Assembly (NCBI RefSeq): GCF_001427635.1
Contig: NZ_LMHA01000003.1
Coordinates: 309,194-373,193 of the forward strand
DNA: 64,000 nt
Direction of reading: 5' to 3'
Source of the DNA: Pseudoxanthomonas sp. Root65
Lineage (GTDB): Bacteria > Pseudomonadota > Gammaproteobacteria > Xanthomonadales > Xanthomonadaceae
Positions 30,101 through 39,183 of the stretch are shown in pieces; position 1 is the stretch's first letter, and the number at the start of each line of letters is the position of its first letter. Made by a program: the position numbers and the translations under genes. Below the pieces are notes generated by a model. It saw only the letters and a program-made list of their open reading frames with translations. It ran no database searches and had not been told where the DNA came from.

Positions 30101-30429
30101 GGCAGCGCGTGGTCGATTCCCGCCAGTTGCGCGCACTGCCGCATGGACGCGGTGCACTGGCCGCCGGCATCGTCACCCAGCGGCAACGGCCGGCGACGGC
30201 GAAAGGGACGATCTTCATCACGCTGGAAGACGAGCACGGCATGGTCAACGTGGTGGTGTGGTCGCACGTGGCGCTTCGCGACCGCAAGGCCTTGCTGGGG
30301 GCGCGGCTGCTGGCCGTGCGCGGGCGCTGGGAGCAGGTGGACGGCGTGGCGCACCTGATCGCACGCCGGCTGGAGGACTTCAGCCACCTGCTGGGCGAGC
30401 TGCAGACCAGCTCGCGCGACTTCCACTGA
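27172..30429 (+). CDS. dnaE2: Error-prone DNA polymerase DnaE2 (ImuC)
   Basis: 1085 residues from GTG 27172, which overlaps the imuB stop (GTGA); codons further upstream in frame only read imuB in another frame. C-family polymerase. The N-terminal PHP domain begins [21 protein letters not shown]. Catalytic aspartates lie in [14 protein letters not shown] (about residue 420) and [12 protein letters not shown] (about residue 570). Helix-hairpin-helix and OB domains follow ([17 protein letters not shown] near the end). Lacks the C-terminal tau-binding extension of replicative DnaE1. Performs mutagenic lesion bypass with ImuA and ImuB. Confidence 0.95.
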   Translation: MSWDDAVDGVDRDTPGGRPPRAWEVAQRLRLASAANDDAPREDAWPAYAELHCLSDFSFLRGAASAEELFQRARDLGYEALAITDECSLAGIVRGWEASRATEVKLIVGSEFTLACGLKCVLLVETAAGYTRLCELITTARRAVDKKGYRLTRQDMARIVSDVDPLVCGLFALWLPSQRPDNAEGHWLQSVFGERTHLAVELHREQDDAARLAGLLDTAARLGMTPVATGDVHMDVRRRRALQDTMTAIRHVTPLADCGAHLFRNGERHLRTRRALGNIYPRELLDTAVQLARRCTFDLKRDIRYRYPDELVPPGHTPTTWLRALTEQGMRERWPEGTPPPVAAQIEGELALIEKLKYEAFFLTVEDIVRFARSQNILCQGRGSSANSAVCFALGITVVNPAESRLLMARFLSEERDEPPDIDVDFEHERREEVLQYVYRKYGRRRAALAATVIRYRGKSAVRDVAKAFGLPADQIALLSECYGWGNGEAPMEQRLREAGFDPANPLIQRVLAVTEQLRDHPRHLSQHVGGFVIGDAPLSTVVPVENASMDDRTIIQWDKDDLETMQLLKVDCLALGMLTCIRKAVDLVERHRGFRVDIARLPSDDASTYEMIQAADTVGVFQIESRAQMSMLPRLKPKEYYDLVVEVAIVRPGPIQGGMVHPYLRRRQGKEPVTYPSEGVKEILGKTLGIPLFQEQVMELVIHAGYTPSQADGLRRSMAAWKRGGDMEPHRLRIRELMEKKGYSSEFIDQIFEQIKGFGSYGFPQSHAASFAKLVYISCWLKRHEPAAFACALLNAQPMGFYSPSEIVQDARRSKGGRVGIEVLAVDVTRSDWDNTLEGGHARRGVDDGGQAALRLGFRQVNGLSQQAGEAIMAARAQRAFTDVRDLCLRAGLDGKARHALAEAGALHSLAGHRHAARWAVAGIERQRPLLPGSPDEEAIALPAPAAGEDVTSDYRATGLTLGAHPLSLLRERLRRQRVVDSRQLRALPHGRGALAAGIVTQRQRPATAKGTIFITLEDEHGMVNVVVWSHVALRDRKALLGARLLAVRGRWEQVDGVAHLIARRLEDFSHLLGELQTSSRDFH

Positions 30430-30436
30430 GCCGGCG

Positions 30437-31072
30437 ATGCACGCGCTGCCCACGCTGACTGACGACCTGTTCGCCCCCGCCATGATTCAACTGGTGGACG
30501 ATGCCGAAGGCGGCATCCGCTACTGGCCGGACGTTATCCAGCCCGTCACGGCGCGTGCCTGGTTCGACACGTTGCAGTCGCGCGCGGCGTGGACGCACCT
30601 GCAGCGGCCCATGTACGACCGCATCGTCGATGTCCCGCGGCTGCTGGCGAACTACGCCGTGGACGCGCTGCCGAACGATCTGCCACTCGCGGAGCTGCTG
30701 GCCTGCGTGCAGGCGAAGGCGCCGGCGCCGTACTCGCGCATCGGCATGAACCTCTATCGCAACGGCGATGACAGCGTCGCCATGCACGGCGACAAGCTGC
30801 ACACCGTCTCCGCAGGGCATCCGATCACGCTGGTGTCGCTGGGCGCGCCCCGGCGCATGCTGATCCGCGCCCGCGAGGGCAGGCGCGAGACGCTGGCGGT
30901 CGATCTGATGCCGGGCAGCGTGCTGTCGATGAGCCACGCCTCGCAGCGCACGCACGAGCACGGCATTCCGAAGACCCGGCGCGCTCAGGGACCACGTATC
31001 AGTGTGGTGTTCAGAGTGAGGCCGGCGTCGCCTGTGGGGGTAGGTGTGGTGGCAGGTGTGGGAGCGACGTAA
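30437..31072 (+). CDS. AlkB-like 2-oxoglutarate/Fe(II) dioxygenase
   Basis: 211 residues, 7 nt after dnaE2, so probably the last gene of the SOS cassette. AlkB-type enzymes remove alkyl groups from bases by oxidative demethylation. Iron ligands are HGD in SVAMHGDKLH and the distal histidine in RTHEHGIPKT. The 2-oxoglutarate arginine is in RISVVFRVRP. The fold core ends near VRP; the last roughly 17 residues are Gly/Val/Ala low-complexity (VGVGVVAGVGAT). Their final codons and the TAA stop lie inside a REP repeat. The natural stop was probably replaced when the repeat inserted. AlkB2/3-like by length. Confidence 0.9.
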   Translation: MHALPTLTDDLFAPAMIQLVDDAEGGIRYWPDVIQPVTARAWFDTLQSRAAWTHLQRPMYDRIVDVPRLLANYAVDALPNDLPLAELLACVQAKAPAPYSRIGMNLYRNGDDSVAMHGDKLHTVSAGHPITLVSLGAPRRMLIRAREGRRETLAVDLMPGSVLSMSHASQRTHEHGIPKTRRAQGPRISVVFRVRPASPVGVGVVAGVGAT

Positions 31073-31123
31073 GTCGCGATGAACTACCTGTAACGCTTCA
31101 TCGCGACTTACGTCGCTCCCACA
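31057..31123. repeat. REP-like inverted repeat, family A copy 2
   Basis: Perfect 27-bp arms (31057-31083 and 31097-31123, TGTGGGAGCGACGTAAGTCG... and complement) with a 13-nt loop. The left arm encodes the last codons (GAT) and the TAA stop of the AlkB-like gene at 31070-31072. Confidence 0.92.
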
Positions 31124-31132
31124 AGAATTCCC

Positions 31133-31161
31133 AAAAAAACGCCGCGAGGTCATCGCGGCGT
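31133..31161 (-). terminator. Intrinsic terminator of the flgL end of the flagellar operon
   Basis: On the minus strand ACGCCGCGA (31161-31153), a 5-nt loop and TCGCGGCGT (31147-31139) are followed by an uninterrupted T-run (31139-31133). A textbook rho-independent terminator 36 nt after the flgL stop. Confidence 0.92.
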
Positions 31162-31196
31162 GAGGGCAAGGACTGCTGGAAAGGAAAAGGGGTTCG

Positions 31197-32399
31197 TCAG
31201 CCCATCAGCTTGAACAGCGAGAGCGACTGCATCTGCATGAAGACGGTCTGCGCGGCCTGCAGGGCGGAGTTCTCCATCTGGTAGCGGCCGATGGCCTCGG
31301 CCCAGTCCAGGTCGCGCAGGCCGGAGAGGGTGTCCTTGAGGGTGATGTTGTTGGCCTCGCGCAGCGACGCGGCGGTCTCGATGGCGGACAGCTGCGCGCC
31401 ACCACTGGCGCGTGCGTCGATCATCCTGCCCTGCGCGGTGCCGATGTCGCGCATGGCGCCCTGCAGGCTGTTCTGCATGGCGGCGCGCTGCGCGTCGGTA
31501 GTGGGGCTGGTGTCCAGCGTGTCGATCAGACCCTGCACGGTGGCGAAGATGTCGCGGCTGCCGGCGGGCCCCAGCGTAAAGCTGTCGCCGTTGGCGGGCT
31601 GGCCGTCGATCCGCATCTGCGCACCGGCGAAGGCGATGCTCTCGCCCTTGGCGTAGGTGCCGGCGGCGACCGGATTGCCGCCCGCATCCAGTACCTGGTA
31701 GCTGTCGTTGGCACCGAACGACAGCGTGTAGGTGCCGCCGTTCCACACGGTGGAGTCGGTGACGCCGAACGCCATCAGCAGGCCGGTGCCGGTGTTGCCG
31801 CTGGCGGGTTGGCCATCGACGCGGCCATCGCCGGTACGCAGGCGCAGGAAAACCTCGCTGCCGGGCAGGGTGTCGGAGACGAACATGTCCGGCGCCACTT
31901 CCACCTGCCGCTGGGTCTGGTCGCCGCTGTAGATCACGTTGCCGCCACTGAGGGCGAACGGTGCGCTGCCGTCGCTGGTGCCGCCGAACAGATAGCGGCC
32001 GGCGCCGTCGGTGCTGTTGGCCAGGTCCAGCAGGCCGGCGTGGATCGCCTTCAGCTCGGTGCTGATCGCCTGCCGGCTGTCGTCGCCCATCGCCGCATTG
32101 TTGGCCTGGATGACCAGTTCGTTGATGCGCGCCATCGCATCGCCTACGCGGGTCAGTGCGTTCTCCTGCAGGCCCAGGCGGTTCTGCACCGCGTTGGCGT
32201 TCTGGCCGAAGCGTTCCAGTTCGGCGACCGCGCGATCCAGGCCCACGGCGGTTCCGGCGGCGACCGGATCGTCCTTGGCCGTCACCAGCCGCTGCCCGCT
32301 GGCGAGCTGCTGCTGCGTGTGCGCCAGCTTCGCCTGCTTGGCCAGCATCGTGTTGATCGACTGCTGGTACATCATGTTGGTGGAGATGCGGTAGTTCAT
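31197..32399 (-). CDS. flgL: Flagellar hook-filament junction protein FlgL (HAP3)
   Basis: 400 residues. Joins hook to filament together with FlgK. N-terminal MNYRISTNMMYQQSINTMLAKQ and C-terminal AQTVFMQMQSLSLFKLMG are the coiled-coil ends typical of flagellin-like axial proteins. The middle (residues about 120-290) is the variable exposed domain. The start overlaps the flgK stop (ATGA), so the two are translationally coupled. Exported by the flagellar type III system without a cleaved signal. Last gene of the minus-strand flagellar run, followed by a strong terminator. Confidence 0.94.
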   Translation of the reverse strand: MNYRISTNMMYQQSINTMLAKQAKLAHTQQQLASGQRLVTAKDDPVAAGTAVGLDRAVAELERFGQNANAVQNRLGLQENALTRVGDAMARINELVIQANNAAMGDDSRQAISTELKAIHAGLLDLANSTDGAGRYLFGGTSDGSAPFALSGGNVIYSGDQTQRQVEVAPDMFVSDTLPGSEVFLRLRTGDGRVDGQPASGNTGTGLLMAFGVTDSTVWNGGTYTLSFGANDSYQVLDAGGNPVAAGTYAKGESIAFAGAQMRIDGQPANGDSFTLGPAGSRDIFATVQGLIDTLDTSPTTDAQRAAMQNSLQGAMRDIGTAQGRMIDARASGGAQLSAIETAASLREANNITLKDTLSGLRDLDWAEAIGRYQMENSALQAAQTVFMQMQSLSLFKLMG

Positions 32400-34279
32400 C
32401 GACGTGTCGCCGCCAGGAGCGATTGGAACAGGGTGTCGGCGGTGGCGATGATCTGCGAGGCGGCCTGGTAGGCCTGCTGCAGGCGCATCAGGTCGGCCGC
32501 TTCCTCGTCCAGGTTGACGCCGGAAATCGCATCGCGCGAGGCCTGCGCCTGGTCGTGGATGACCTGCTGGGCCTGCGCGGAGTAGTCCGCCTGGCGCGCG
32601 GCCGAACCGACCTGCGTGGTCAGGCCGCCGATCGCGCCGTTGAGGGTCAGCGTGCCGCCGTTGAGCACGCGCGCATCGTCCAGGTTCGACAGCAGCTTCG
32701 CGTTGCCGTTGTCGCTGGAATTCGCACCGGTCGGGCCCACGCGGAAGCTGTCGCCGGCCGCCGGCGCGCCATCCAGCACCACGCTCCAGCCGTTGTAGGC
32801 CACGGTCTGGCCCGGCGTGTAGGGGAACGGGCCGGTGCCGTTGATCGTGTACTGGGTGGCGTCGAGGAAATCGATGTCGACCGGCGCCAACAGGTTGGGG
32901 TCCGCGGCATTGGTCACCTTCATCCCGCTGACCTTGCCGCTGCCGGTGTTGGTCAGGTCGGTGTTGGCCTTGACCGGCGTCGCCGCGGCGATGCGGCCCG
33001 GGTCGGTGATGGCCACACCGAGGTTGCCGGCCGCGCCGGCAGTGGGCTGCAGCAGGAAGCGGTCGTTGGTGCCCGGCGTGGTGCCCGCTGCCAGCCGCAG
33101 TTCGATGCCGTTGACGATGAGCGGATCGGTCGCGGTGCCGGTGCCGGTCATGGGAATGCTCGCGCCCGTGTCCGGATGGGTCGCCACCCAGGCGGCGCCA
33201 TCGAAGCGCAGCAGCACGTTCTGCGCGTTCAGCGCACCGGTATTGCCCACCGAGGTCTGCAGCACGGCGTTGCCGGTATTGCCGGCGTTCGAGGAGATGC
33301 GCGGCGCGGGCAGGCTGAAGAAATCCGCGCCCATCTGCCCGTACTGGTCCATGCCGGCGCGATGGCCGGCATTGAACGTCTGCGCCAGCGAGGTGGCGAC
33401 ACGGCCGAGTTCGGCCGATGCCGGATCCAGCACGGTGGTGCGGAACTCGATCAGTCCGCCGATCTGGCCGCCGAGCGCGCGCTTGTCCAGCGTGGTGCGT
33501 TGGCCGTTGGTTTCCAGCGCCACCTGCAGGCGCTCGGGACGGTAGGGGTCGGGCACGGTGACGAGGGTGCTGGCGGTGGCGCCCACCACCAGCGGCTGGC
33601 CGCCGGCGCTGAAGACGTTGACCAGGCCGCCGTCCTGCACCACGGCATTGCCGCCGGTGTAGCCCACCAGTTCGGTGATCAGCTGGTCGCGACGGTCCAG
33701 CAGGTCGCCGGACGGACTGGTGTTGCCGCCGATGCGGCCGTTGAGCTGGGCGATCTCCTTGGCCAGCCGGTTCACTTCGCCGGTGGCGGCGGTCAGGCCC
33801 GCGTTGACTTCGATGTCCAGGCCATCCAGATGCTTGTCGACCTGGTGGAAGCGGGTGACCAGCGCATTCGCCTGCGCCAGCACGCTTTCACGATCAGCCG
33901 AGCCGGCCGCGTTCGACGACAGCGCATTGACCGAGTCGAAAAAGCTCGACCACGGCGCGCTGATGCCGGTGGCCTTCTCGGAGAACAACTGGTCCAGCCG
34001 CGTGGACAGCGTGGACAGCTGCTGCAGGCGCGAGAGTTCGCCGCCGCTGTCGAGCAGGCGCGAGGTGGCCAGCGAGTCGGCCATCCGGCGCACATCGACG
34101 ATCTGCACGCCATTGCCCTGGTAGCCGTAGCCGAAGTAGGTGCCGTCGCGCGATTCGAACTCCACGCGCTGGCGCGAGTAGCCCGGCGTGTTGATGTTGG
34201 CGACGTTGTGGCCGACCGTGGACAGGGCGCGCTGGAAGGCGATCAGGGCGCTGCTGCCGGTGGCGAGAAGGTTGGACAT
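32396..34279 (-). CDS. flgK: Flagellar hook-associated protein FlgK (HAP1)
   Basis: 627 residues from ATG 34279 (MSNLLATGSSALIAFQRALS); a longer open frame upstream reads only the flgJ antisense register. The conserved N-terminus includes STVGHNVANINTPGYSRQRVEF and the C-terminus ends GVNLDEEAADLMRLQQAYQA...LFQSLLAATRR, the paired axial helices. The central part (residues about 200-560) forms the exposed domains. It caps the hook and connects it to FlgL. Overlaps flgL by 4 nt; flgJ ends 14 nt upstream. Confidence 0.95.
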   Translation of the reverse strand: MSNLLATGSSALIAFQRALSTVGHNVANINTPGYSRQRVEFESRDGTYFGYGYQGNGVQIVDVRRMADSLATSRLLDSGGELSRLQQLSTLSTRLDQLFSEKATGISAPWSSFFDSVNALSSNAAGSADRESVLAQANALVTRFHQVDKHLDGLDIEVNAGLTAATGEVNRLAKEIAQLNGRIGGNTSPSGDLLDRRDQLITELVGYTGGNAVVQDGGLVNVFSAGGQPLVVGATASTLVTVPDPYRPERLQVALETNGQRTTLDKRALGGQIGGLIEFRTTVLDPASAELGRVATSLAQTFNAGHRAGMDQYGQMGADFFSLPAPRISSNAGNTGNAVLQTSVGNTGALNAQNVLLRFDGAAWVATHPDTGASIPMTGTGTATDPLIVNGIELRLAAGTTPGTNDRFLLQPTAGAAGNLGVAITDPGRIAAATPVKANTDLTNTGSGKVSGMKVTNAADPNLLAPVDIDFLDATQYTINGTGPFPYTPGQTVAYNGWSVVLDGAPAAGDSFRVGPTGANSSDNGNAKLLSNLDDARVLNGGTLTLNGAIGGLTTQVGSAARQADYSAQAQQVIHDQAQASRDAISGVNLDEEAADLMRLQQAYQAASQIIATADTLFQSLLAATRR

Positions 34280-34293
34280 GCGTGTTTCCCAGG

Positions 34294-35355
34294 TCAGCGC
34301 CGCAGCGCGTTGCCGATGGCGTTGCCCACGGCGTTGCCGACCGGTCCGGCCACGGTGGTGCCGATCGCCGACAGCACCTTGCCCAGCGTGGGGCCGTTGG
34401 CGATGGAGGCGATCTTGTTGGCGTAGGTCGGGTCGGTGGCGTAGCCGGCGCGTTGCAGGCCGCGCGCGAAGCCGGCGATGTCCTTGCCGGCGGCGAGCGC
34501 CTGCTGGTAGCGCGGGTTGGTCTTCAGCAGCCGCACGTAGTCGGCGAAGCTTTCGGCGGGCGAGGCGTAGGCGCGGAAGTCCGCCGTCTCGGTGTGCTTC
34601 ACGCCGTTGGTGTACTCGTGGGTGGCGGTGCGGGCGCGTTCGCCCTTCCAGCCGGTGGCCTTGATCCCGAACAGGTTGTGCGCGCTGCCGCCGTCGCCGG
34701 TCCTGATCTGGCGCTTGCCCCAGCCGGTTTCCAGCGCAGCCTGCGCGACCAGCGCCCGCGGATCCACACCCAGCTCCTTCGCCGCCTGCTTGGCGTGGTC
34801 CCAGATCTCGGCGACGAAGCGTTCCGGCGTGTTGCGTGCGTACTTGGACGGATCGGCCGAGGCGACCTGTTCCACCTCGTCGCAGGCCACGTCGGGCCGC
34901 ACGGTGATGGTGTCGAGCGTGATGGTGGCCGGCATGCCGGCATCGTGGCGCGCGCTGCTGCCGATGCCGCGGCCGGCGATGGCGTCGAGCATGGAATCGG
35001 ACTCGTTGCCCGGCAGCAGGCGCTTGTACGCCGACAGCGCGGTGCTGGCGGGTACGGCCGGCGTAGCGCTGTCGGTGGCGCCCAGCTGGCGCGCGATCAT
35101 CGGCGCCAGGCCCAGTCCGCGGCCCTGCGACATGGCAGTGGCCAGCTGCTGGTCGTACATGTCGCGGAACACCTGGTTCTCGCCGGGGAACAGCGAGTCG
35201 CCGAAGCCGGCCTCGCGCATGCACTTGATCATCATCTGCGCGAACTGGCTTTCCAGCTTGCGGGCGACGTCGTGGATGCGCGCGTTGTCCGGCGTACCGC
35301 TGGCGTCGGCCAAGGGCAGAGCGGGGTTCAACGTTCCGATGGGCATGCTGGCCAT
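34294..35355 (-). CDS. flgJ: Flagellar rod cap/peptidoglycan hydrolase FlgJ
   Basis: 353 residues, the dual-domain form. The N-terminal rod-cap part (about residues 25-115: RKLESQFAQMMIKCMREAGFGDSLFPG) guides rod assembly. The C-terminal glucosaminidase-type domain (about residues 165-330: EIWDHAKQAAKELGVDPRALVAQAALETGWG, then HNLFGIKATGWKG) digests the cell wall locally. The catalytic glutamate is likely that of ALETGWG. ATG 35355 is used; an ATG nine bases further in is possible. A sigma-54 type promoter lies about 70 nt upstream, so flgJKL can be expressed separately from flgI. Confidence 0.94.
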   Translation of the reverse strand: MASMPIGTLNPALPLADASGTPDNARIHDVARKLESQFAQMMIKCMREAGFGDSLFPGENQVFRDMYDQQLATAMSQGRGLGLAPMIARQLGATDSATPAVPASTALSAYKRLLPGNESDSMLDAIAGRGIGSSARHDAGMPATITLDTITVRPDVACDEVEQVASADPSKYARNTPERFVAEIWDHAKQAAKELGVDPRALVAQAALETGWGKRQIRTGDGGSAHNLFGIKATGWKGERARTATHEYTNGVKHTETADFRAYASPAESFADYVRLLKTNPRYQQALAAGKDIAGFARGLQRAGYATDPTYANKIASIANGPTLGKVLSAIGTTVAGPVGNAVGNAIGNALRR

Positions 35356-35365
35356 GGCAGTCAGG

Positions 35366-35528
35366 GGCCGGGATGGGGGATGGAGGATTCGGGATTCGGA
35401 AAAGCGTGGTTGCGCAGGAGGTAAGGCAAGTCCTGTGCCGAAGGGACGTCGGAGATGGGCCAGGACGCGGCGGCGTGCGCGGAGTCCACACCCGCCATCC
35501 CGTATCCCGAATCGCGAATCCCGGCTTC
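35366..35528. repeat. GATTCGGGATTCG-type imperfect inverted repeat between flgI and flgJ
   Basis: GGATTCGGGATTCGG (about 35385-35399) is mirrored by an inverted copy at about 35505-35522 (ATCCCGAATCGCGAATCCC). It brackets the flgJ promoter. Arms are short and imperfect. Confidence 0.5.
35425..35440 (-). promoter_or_regulatory. Sigma-54 promoter for flgJKL
   Basis: On the minus strand CGGCAC-AGGAC-TTGCC: GG and GC elements with correct -24/-12 spacing, identical over 16 bases to the site before flgG. Predicted transcription start about 35414, 59 nt before flgJ. Only the T of the TGGCAC consensus is missing. Confidence 0.72.
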
Positions 35529-35530
35529 CA

Positions 35531-36712
35531 TCAGATCACCTCGAGCTCCGCACGCAGGGCGCCGGCCTGCTTCAGGGCTTCCAGGATCGCGATCAGGTCG
35601 CCCGGGGCGGCGCCGACTTCGTTGACGGCGCGCACGATCTCGTCCAGCGAGGTGCCGCCCTCGAACTTGAACATGCGGTTGCCTTCCTGGCTGACCGACA
35701 CGCTGGACTGCGGCGTCACCACGGTCTGGCCGCCGCGGGAGAATTCGTTCGGCTGGCTGACGTTGGCCGACTCGGTGATCGTCACCGTCAGCGAGCCGTG
35801 CGTCACCGCCGCGGCCATCACCTGCACCTGTGCGCCGATCACCACAGTGCCGGTGCGTGCATTGACGATGACCTTGGCCGGCGCACTGCCGGGCGTCAGT
35901 TCCAGGTTCTCGACCTGGGCGAGGAAGTTGATGCGACGGGAGATGTCGGCGGGCGCCCGCACGGCGACGGTGACGGCATCCAGCGCGTACGCATTGCCGG
36001 CACCGAAGTTCTGCTCCAGTGCCGCGACCATGCGCGAGACCGTGGTGAAATCGGCGCGGTGCAGGTTGAGGGTGATGGTGCCTTCTCCGCTGTCCAACGC
36101 ATTGGGGATCGCACGCTCGACGGTGGCGCCGTTGGGAATGCGGCCCACGCTGGGCACGTTGACCGACACGCGCGAGCCGTCCTTGCCCTGCGCGCCGAAG
36201 CCGCCGACCACCAGGTTGCCCTGCGCGATGGCGTAGACCTCGCCGTCGGCACCGCGCAGCGGCGCCATCAGCAGGCTGCCGCCGCGCAGCGAGGTGGCGT
36301 TGCCGATCGAGGACACGGTGATGTCGATCGGCTGGCCGGGCTTGGCGAAGGCGGGCAGGTCGGCGTGGATGGCCACGGCGGCCACGTTCTTCAATTGCGG
36401 ATTGACGTTGGCCGGCACGTTGACGCCCAGCTCGCCCAGCATGTTCTTCAGGCTCTGCACGGTGAAGGGCGCCTGGCTGGTGCGGTCGCCGCTGCCATCC
36501 AGGCCCACGACCAGGCCGTAGCCGACCAGCGGATTGCTGCGCACGCCGCCGACCTGCGCCAGGTCCTTGATGCGCTCGGCGCGCGCGGCCGGCGCCAGGC
36601 AGATCAGCACCAGGCCGATCCACGCCAGCAGGCCGAGCAGGGTGTAGGTGTCGATGCGGCGCGGCTTCTTCGTCGGCGTCGGCGCAGCGTGGTTGGAGTC
36701 GTTGGTGTCCAT
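35531..36712 (-). CDS. flgI: Flagellar P-ring protein FlgI
   Basis: 393 residues. Forms the periplasmic P ring around the rod. The N-terminus is longer than usual ([20 protein letters not shown]) before a signal/membrane helix (about residues 23-45, ending APAARA) with likely cleavage before [11 protein letters not shown]. Conserved FlgI motifs: [50 protein letters not shown] 36712 is chosen; a GTG directly before it gives only one extra residue. flgH ends 8 nt upstream. Confidence 0.95.
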   Translation of the reverse strand: MDTNDSNHAAPTPTKKPRRIDTYTLLGLLAWIGLVLICLAPAARAERIKDLAQVGGVRSNPLVGYGLVVGLDGSGDRTSQAPFTVQSLKNMLGELGVNVPANVNPQLKNVAAVAIHADLPAFAKPGQPIDITVSSIGNATSLRGGSLLMAPLRGADGEVYAIAQGNLVVGGFGAQGKDGSRVSVNVPSVGRIPNGATVERAIPNALDSGEGTITLNLHRADFTTVSRMVAALEQNFGAGNAYALDAVTVAVRAPADISRRINFLAQVENLELTPGSAPAKVIVNARTGTVVIGAQVQVMAAAVTHGSLTVTITESANVSQPNEFSRGGQTVVTPQSSVSVSQEGNRMFKFEGGTSLDEIVRAVNEVGAAPGDLIAILEALKQAGALRAELEVI

Positions 36713-36720
36713 CACGGCGC

Positions 36721-37407
36721 TCAGTTCGGGAAGATCGGGGAATTGAAGAAGCGGCCCAGCCAGCCCATCGAATTGGACTGCGCGATGGCGCCACGGCCGC
36801 CGTAGGCGATGCGTGCGTCGGCGACCTTGCCGGAGGAAATGGTGTTGTCCGGGTTGATGTCGGCCGGACGCACGATGCCCTGGATCTGCACCAGCTCGTC
36901 GCCCTGGTTCAGGCGCATGTTCTTCTGCCCCTGCACGACCAGGTTGCCGTTCGGCAGGCGCTGGATCACGGTGACCGTCACGCTGCCCTGCAGGCGGTTG
37001 CTCTGCGCGCTGTTGCCGGCGCCGCTGAAACCACGGTCGCCGTTGACCGAGGCGCTGAGGATGTCGCGGCCGTTGAGCGTGACCGGTGCGCCGGCGATGT
37101 TCGGTGCCGCCAAGCTGACTTCGCTCTGCTTGTCCACCGAGGTGGTGGCCGAGGTCTGCGCGGTGGTGTTTTCCACCAGGTTGATCGTCAGCAGGTCGCC
37201 CACGTCGCGGGCGCGGCGGTCGGCGTAGAGGTTCAGGCCCGGGCCGGCGCGGTAGATGGAACCGGCGGTGGCCGGGGCCTGTACTGCGACGATGGGCTGG
37301 ATGGGCTGCATCGGCGCGTACGGGCGCACGTCGCCTACGTAGCGCGCGCAGCCCGGCAGCAGCATCAGCGCGCAGGCGAGGGTGGTGGCGGACGTGGAGC
37401 GCTTCAT
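36721..37407 (-). CDS. flgH: Flagellar L-ring lipoprotein FlgH
   Basis: 228 residues. Outer-membrane L ring. The lipoprotein signal has lipobox LLPGC (Cys at about residue 20), then a Pro-rich linker. Conserved core: [64 protein letters not shown] and [29 protein letters not shown]. Lies 31 nt after flgG and 8 nt before flgI, within the flgGHI run. Confidence 0.96.
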   Translation of the reverse strand: MKRSTSATTLACALMLLPGCARYVGDVRPYAPMQPIQPIVAVQAPATAGSIYRAGPGLNLYADRRARDVGDLLTINLVENTTAQTSATTSVDKQSEVSLAAPNIAGAPVTLNGRDILSASVNGDRGFSGAGNSAQSNRLQGSVTVTVIQRLPNGNLVVQGQKNMRLNQGDELVQIQGIVRPADINPDNTISSGKVADARIAYGGRGAIAQSNSMGWLGRFFNSPIFPN

Positions 37408-37438
37408 GGCATGTCCCGTGGCGTGACGATGGCGACCG

Positions 37439-38224
37439 TCAGACGTTGTTGTTGAGGTAACCGAGCATCGAGTCGGTGGTGGAGATGGCCTTGGCGTTCA
37501 TTTCGTAGGCGCGCTGGGTCTCGATCATGCTGACCAGCTCTTCCACCACGTTGACGTTGGAGCCTTCCAGCGAGCCCTGCACCACGCTGCCCAGGCCGTT
37601 GAGGCCGGGCGTGCCGTTCTGCGCCGGGCCGGAGGCGGTGGTTTCCAGGTAGAGGTTCTCGCCCTTGGCCTGCAGGCCGGACGGATTGACGAAGTCGGTG
37701 AGCGTCAGCGAGCCGATCTCCAGCGCCTGCGCCTGGCCGGCCATGGTCACGCTGACGGTGCCGTCGTTGCCGATGGTCAGCGACTGCGCGCCTTCGGGCA
37801 CCTGGATGCCGGGTTGCACGGGATAGCCGCTGTTGGTGACCAGTTCGCCCTGCGCATTGATCTGGAACGAGCCGTCGCGGGTGTAGGCAGGCGAGCCGTC
37901 GGGCAGCAGCACTTCGAAGAAGCCGCGGCCGTTGACCATGACGTCGAGCGAGCGGCCGGTCTGCTGCGGGTTGCCCTGCTGGAAATCCTTGGAGGTGGAC
38001 ACCACGCGCACGCCGGTGCCGAGTTGCAGGCCGGACGGAAGCTGGGTCTGCGAGGAAGTGGAGCCGCCGGGCTGGCGCACCTGCTGGTACAGCAGGTCCT
38101 CGAAGCTGGCGCGGTCGCGCTTGAAGCCGGTGGTGTTGGTGTTCGCCAGGTTGTTGGAGACCACGGACATGCGCGTCTGCTGCGCGTCCAGTCCGGTCTT
38201 GGCGACCCAGAGGGCTTGGTTCAT
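37439..38224 (-). CDS. flgG: Distal rod protein FlgG
   Basis: 261 residues from ATG 38224 ([20 protein letters not shown]); upstream open codons belong to the intergenic repeat. Typical FlgG N-terminus [24 protein letters not shown], middle [16 protein letters not shown] and C-terminal [28 protein letters not shown]. Forms the distal rod with FlgF. It is separated from flgF by about 960 bp of repeat DNA and has its own sigma-54 type promoter, so transcription no longer depends on flgBCDEF read-through. Confidence 0.96.
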   Translation of the reverse strand: MNQALWVAKTGLDAQQTRMSVVSNNLANTNTTGFKRDRASFEDLLYQQVRQPGGSTSSQTQLPSGLQLGTGVRVVSTSKDFQQGNPQQTGRSLDVMVNGRGFFEVLLPDGSPAYTRDGSFQINAQGELVTNSGYPVQPGIQVPEGAQSLTIGNDGTVSVTMAGQAQALEIGSLTLTDFVNPSGLQAKGENLYLETTASGPAQNGTPGLNGLGSVVQGSLEGSNVNVVEELVSMIETQRAYEMNAKAISTTDSMLGYLNNNV

Positions 38225-38286
38225 GGCGTGGTTCCTCGCGGATGGAAGGGGTGGGGCCGCGCGATGCGGTTCCTCGCGTCTTCTCA

Positions 38287-38302
38287 GGCAAGTCCTGTGC
38301 CG
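38287..38302 (-). promoter_or_regulatory. Sigma-54 promoter for flgGHI
   Basis: Minus strand CGGCAC-AGGAC-TTGCC with the canonical GG/GC spacing; same 16 bases as before flgJ. Predicted start about 38276, leader about 52 nt. It lies between the large repeat and flgG. Confidence 0.72.
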
Positions 38303-38401
38303 GAATGGGTGCCGTGGTTCTGGCGCGGGGCCGGGAGGTCGCGCGGCCGGGTGGGGCATGGCGTGCGACGGGTGCGCCGGAAAGTCGGCGGGCCCCTCAT
38401 C

Positions 38402-39174
38402 AAGCCCCTCTCCCTGCGGGAGAGGGGTTTGGGGAGAGTGCCAACGAAGTCCATGTCTTCTCCCCGCGCTGGCGGTTGCCACATCCGCCGTGGGCTTTTG
38501 CCTTTGATGGCCTTGCGGGATGAGGCTTTCTGCCGCCGACGCATGGCGCCGCTCGCCGCGGGGGCCCTACTTTCTTTGCTTGTGCAAAGAAAGTAGGCAA
38601 AGAAAGCACACCCCGGCGGTCCGCCCGCCGCTGTGCGGCGGGTACGCAGTCCCGGCGGGAATTTTCGTAAGTGCCATCCTGGCCCATACGAAAACGGCGC
38701 ACGTCCTGTGCGCCGCCCTGCGGGTTTTACCCGCCGTGACTGCCGGACCTCAGGGGGCCCAAAGGCTGTGTCCGAGGGATCGGCGCGCGCTCTTGTTGTT
38801 GCTGTTGCCGTTGCTTTCGGGCCCCCATCTAGGCACGGCGAGTAGGGCGGGTACAACCCGAAGGGCGCCGTCATGGATGACGGCGTTTTCGTACGGCACA
38901 GGGATGTGCCTTACGAAAATTCCCGGCCTGCTCGCGGACCCGGCGCGTAGCGCCGGGCGTGCCGCCTGGGGTGTGTTTCTTTGGTTCTTTCTTTGCACAA
39001 GCAAAGAAAGAACGCCCACCCGCGGCGAGCGGCACCATCTATAGGAAACAGAAAACCCGTCCCGTAAGGCCATCCAACCCAAGCCAATCGCGGACGTGGT
39101 CGATGCCATGGGCCGGAAAGGGAGTGGACTTCGTTGCCCCTCACCCCAACCCCTCTCCCGCAGGAAGAGGGGCT
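38402..39174. repeat. Large self-symmetric intergenic repeat R1 (flgG-flgF)
   Basis: Fills most of the 959 bp without a gene. Bounded by AAGCCCCTCTCCCTGCGGGA at the left and an inverted CCCCTCTCCCGC...GAGGGGCT at the right. Inside are mirrored blocks: CCGCTCGCCGCGGGG / CGCGGCGAGCGG; CTTTGCTTGTGCAAAGAAAG and its inverse; CGGGAATTTTCGTA / TACGAAAATTCCCGG; TACGAAAACGGCGC with hairpin tags; GGGGGCCC near the centre. Short open frames through it (for example [12 protein letters not shown]) recur in R2 but look like repeat-borne artefacts. R2 (43981-44740) is the same element in the opposite orientation. Confidence 0.88.
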
Positions 39175-39183
39175 CAAGCGGCG

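Noticed and set aside
32423..34426. 667-codon plus-strand frame opposite flgK
   Set aside because: Antisense shadow of flgK with Gly/Val/Arg bias and no recognisable motif.
38284..38874. Hypothetical proteins in the flgG-flgF gap ([16 protein letters not shown])
   Set aside because: The same peptides appear in both orientations and in several frames of the two large repeats; the DNA is hairpin-rich and not codon-structured.
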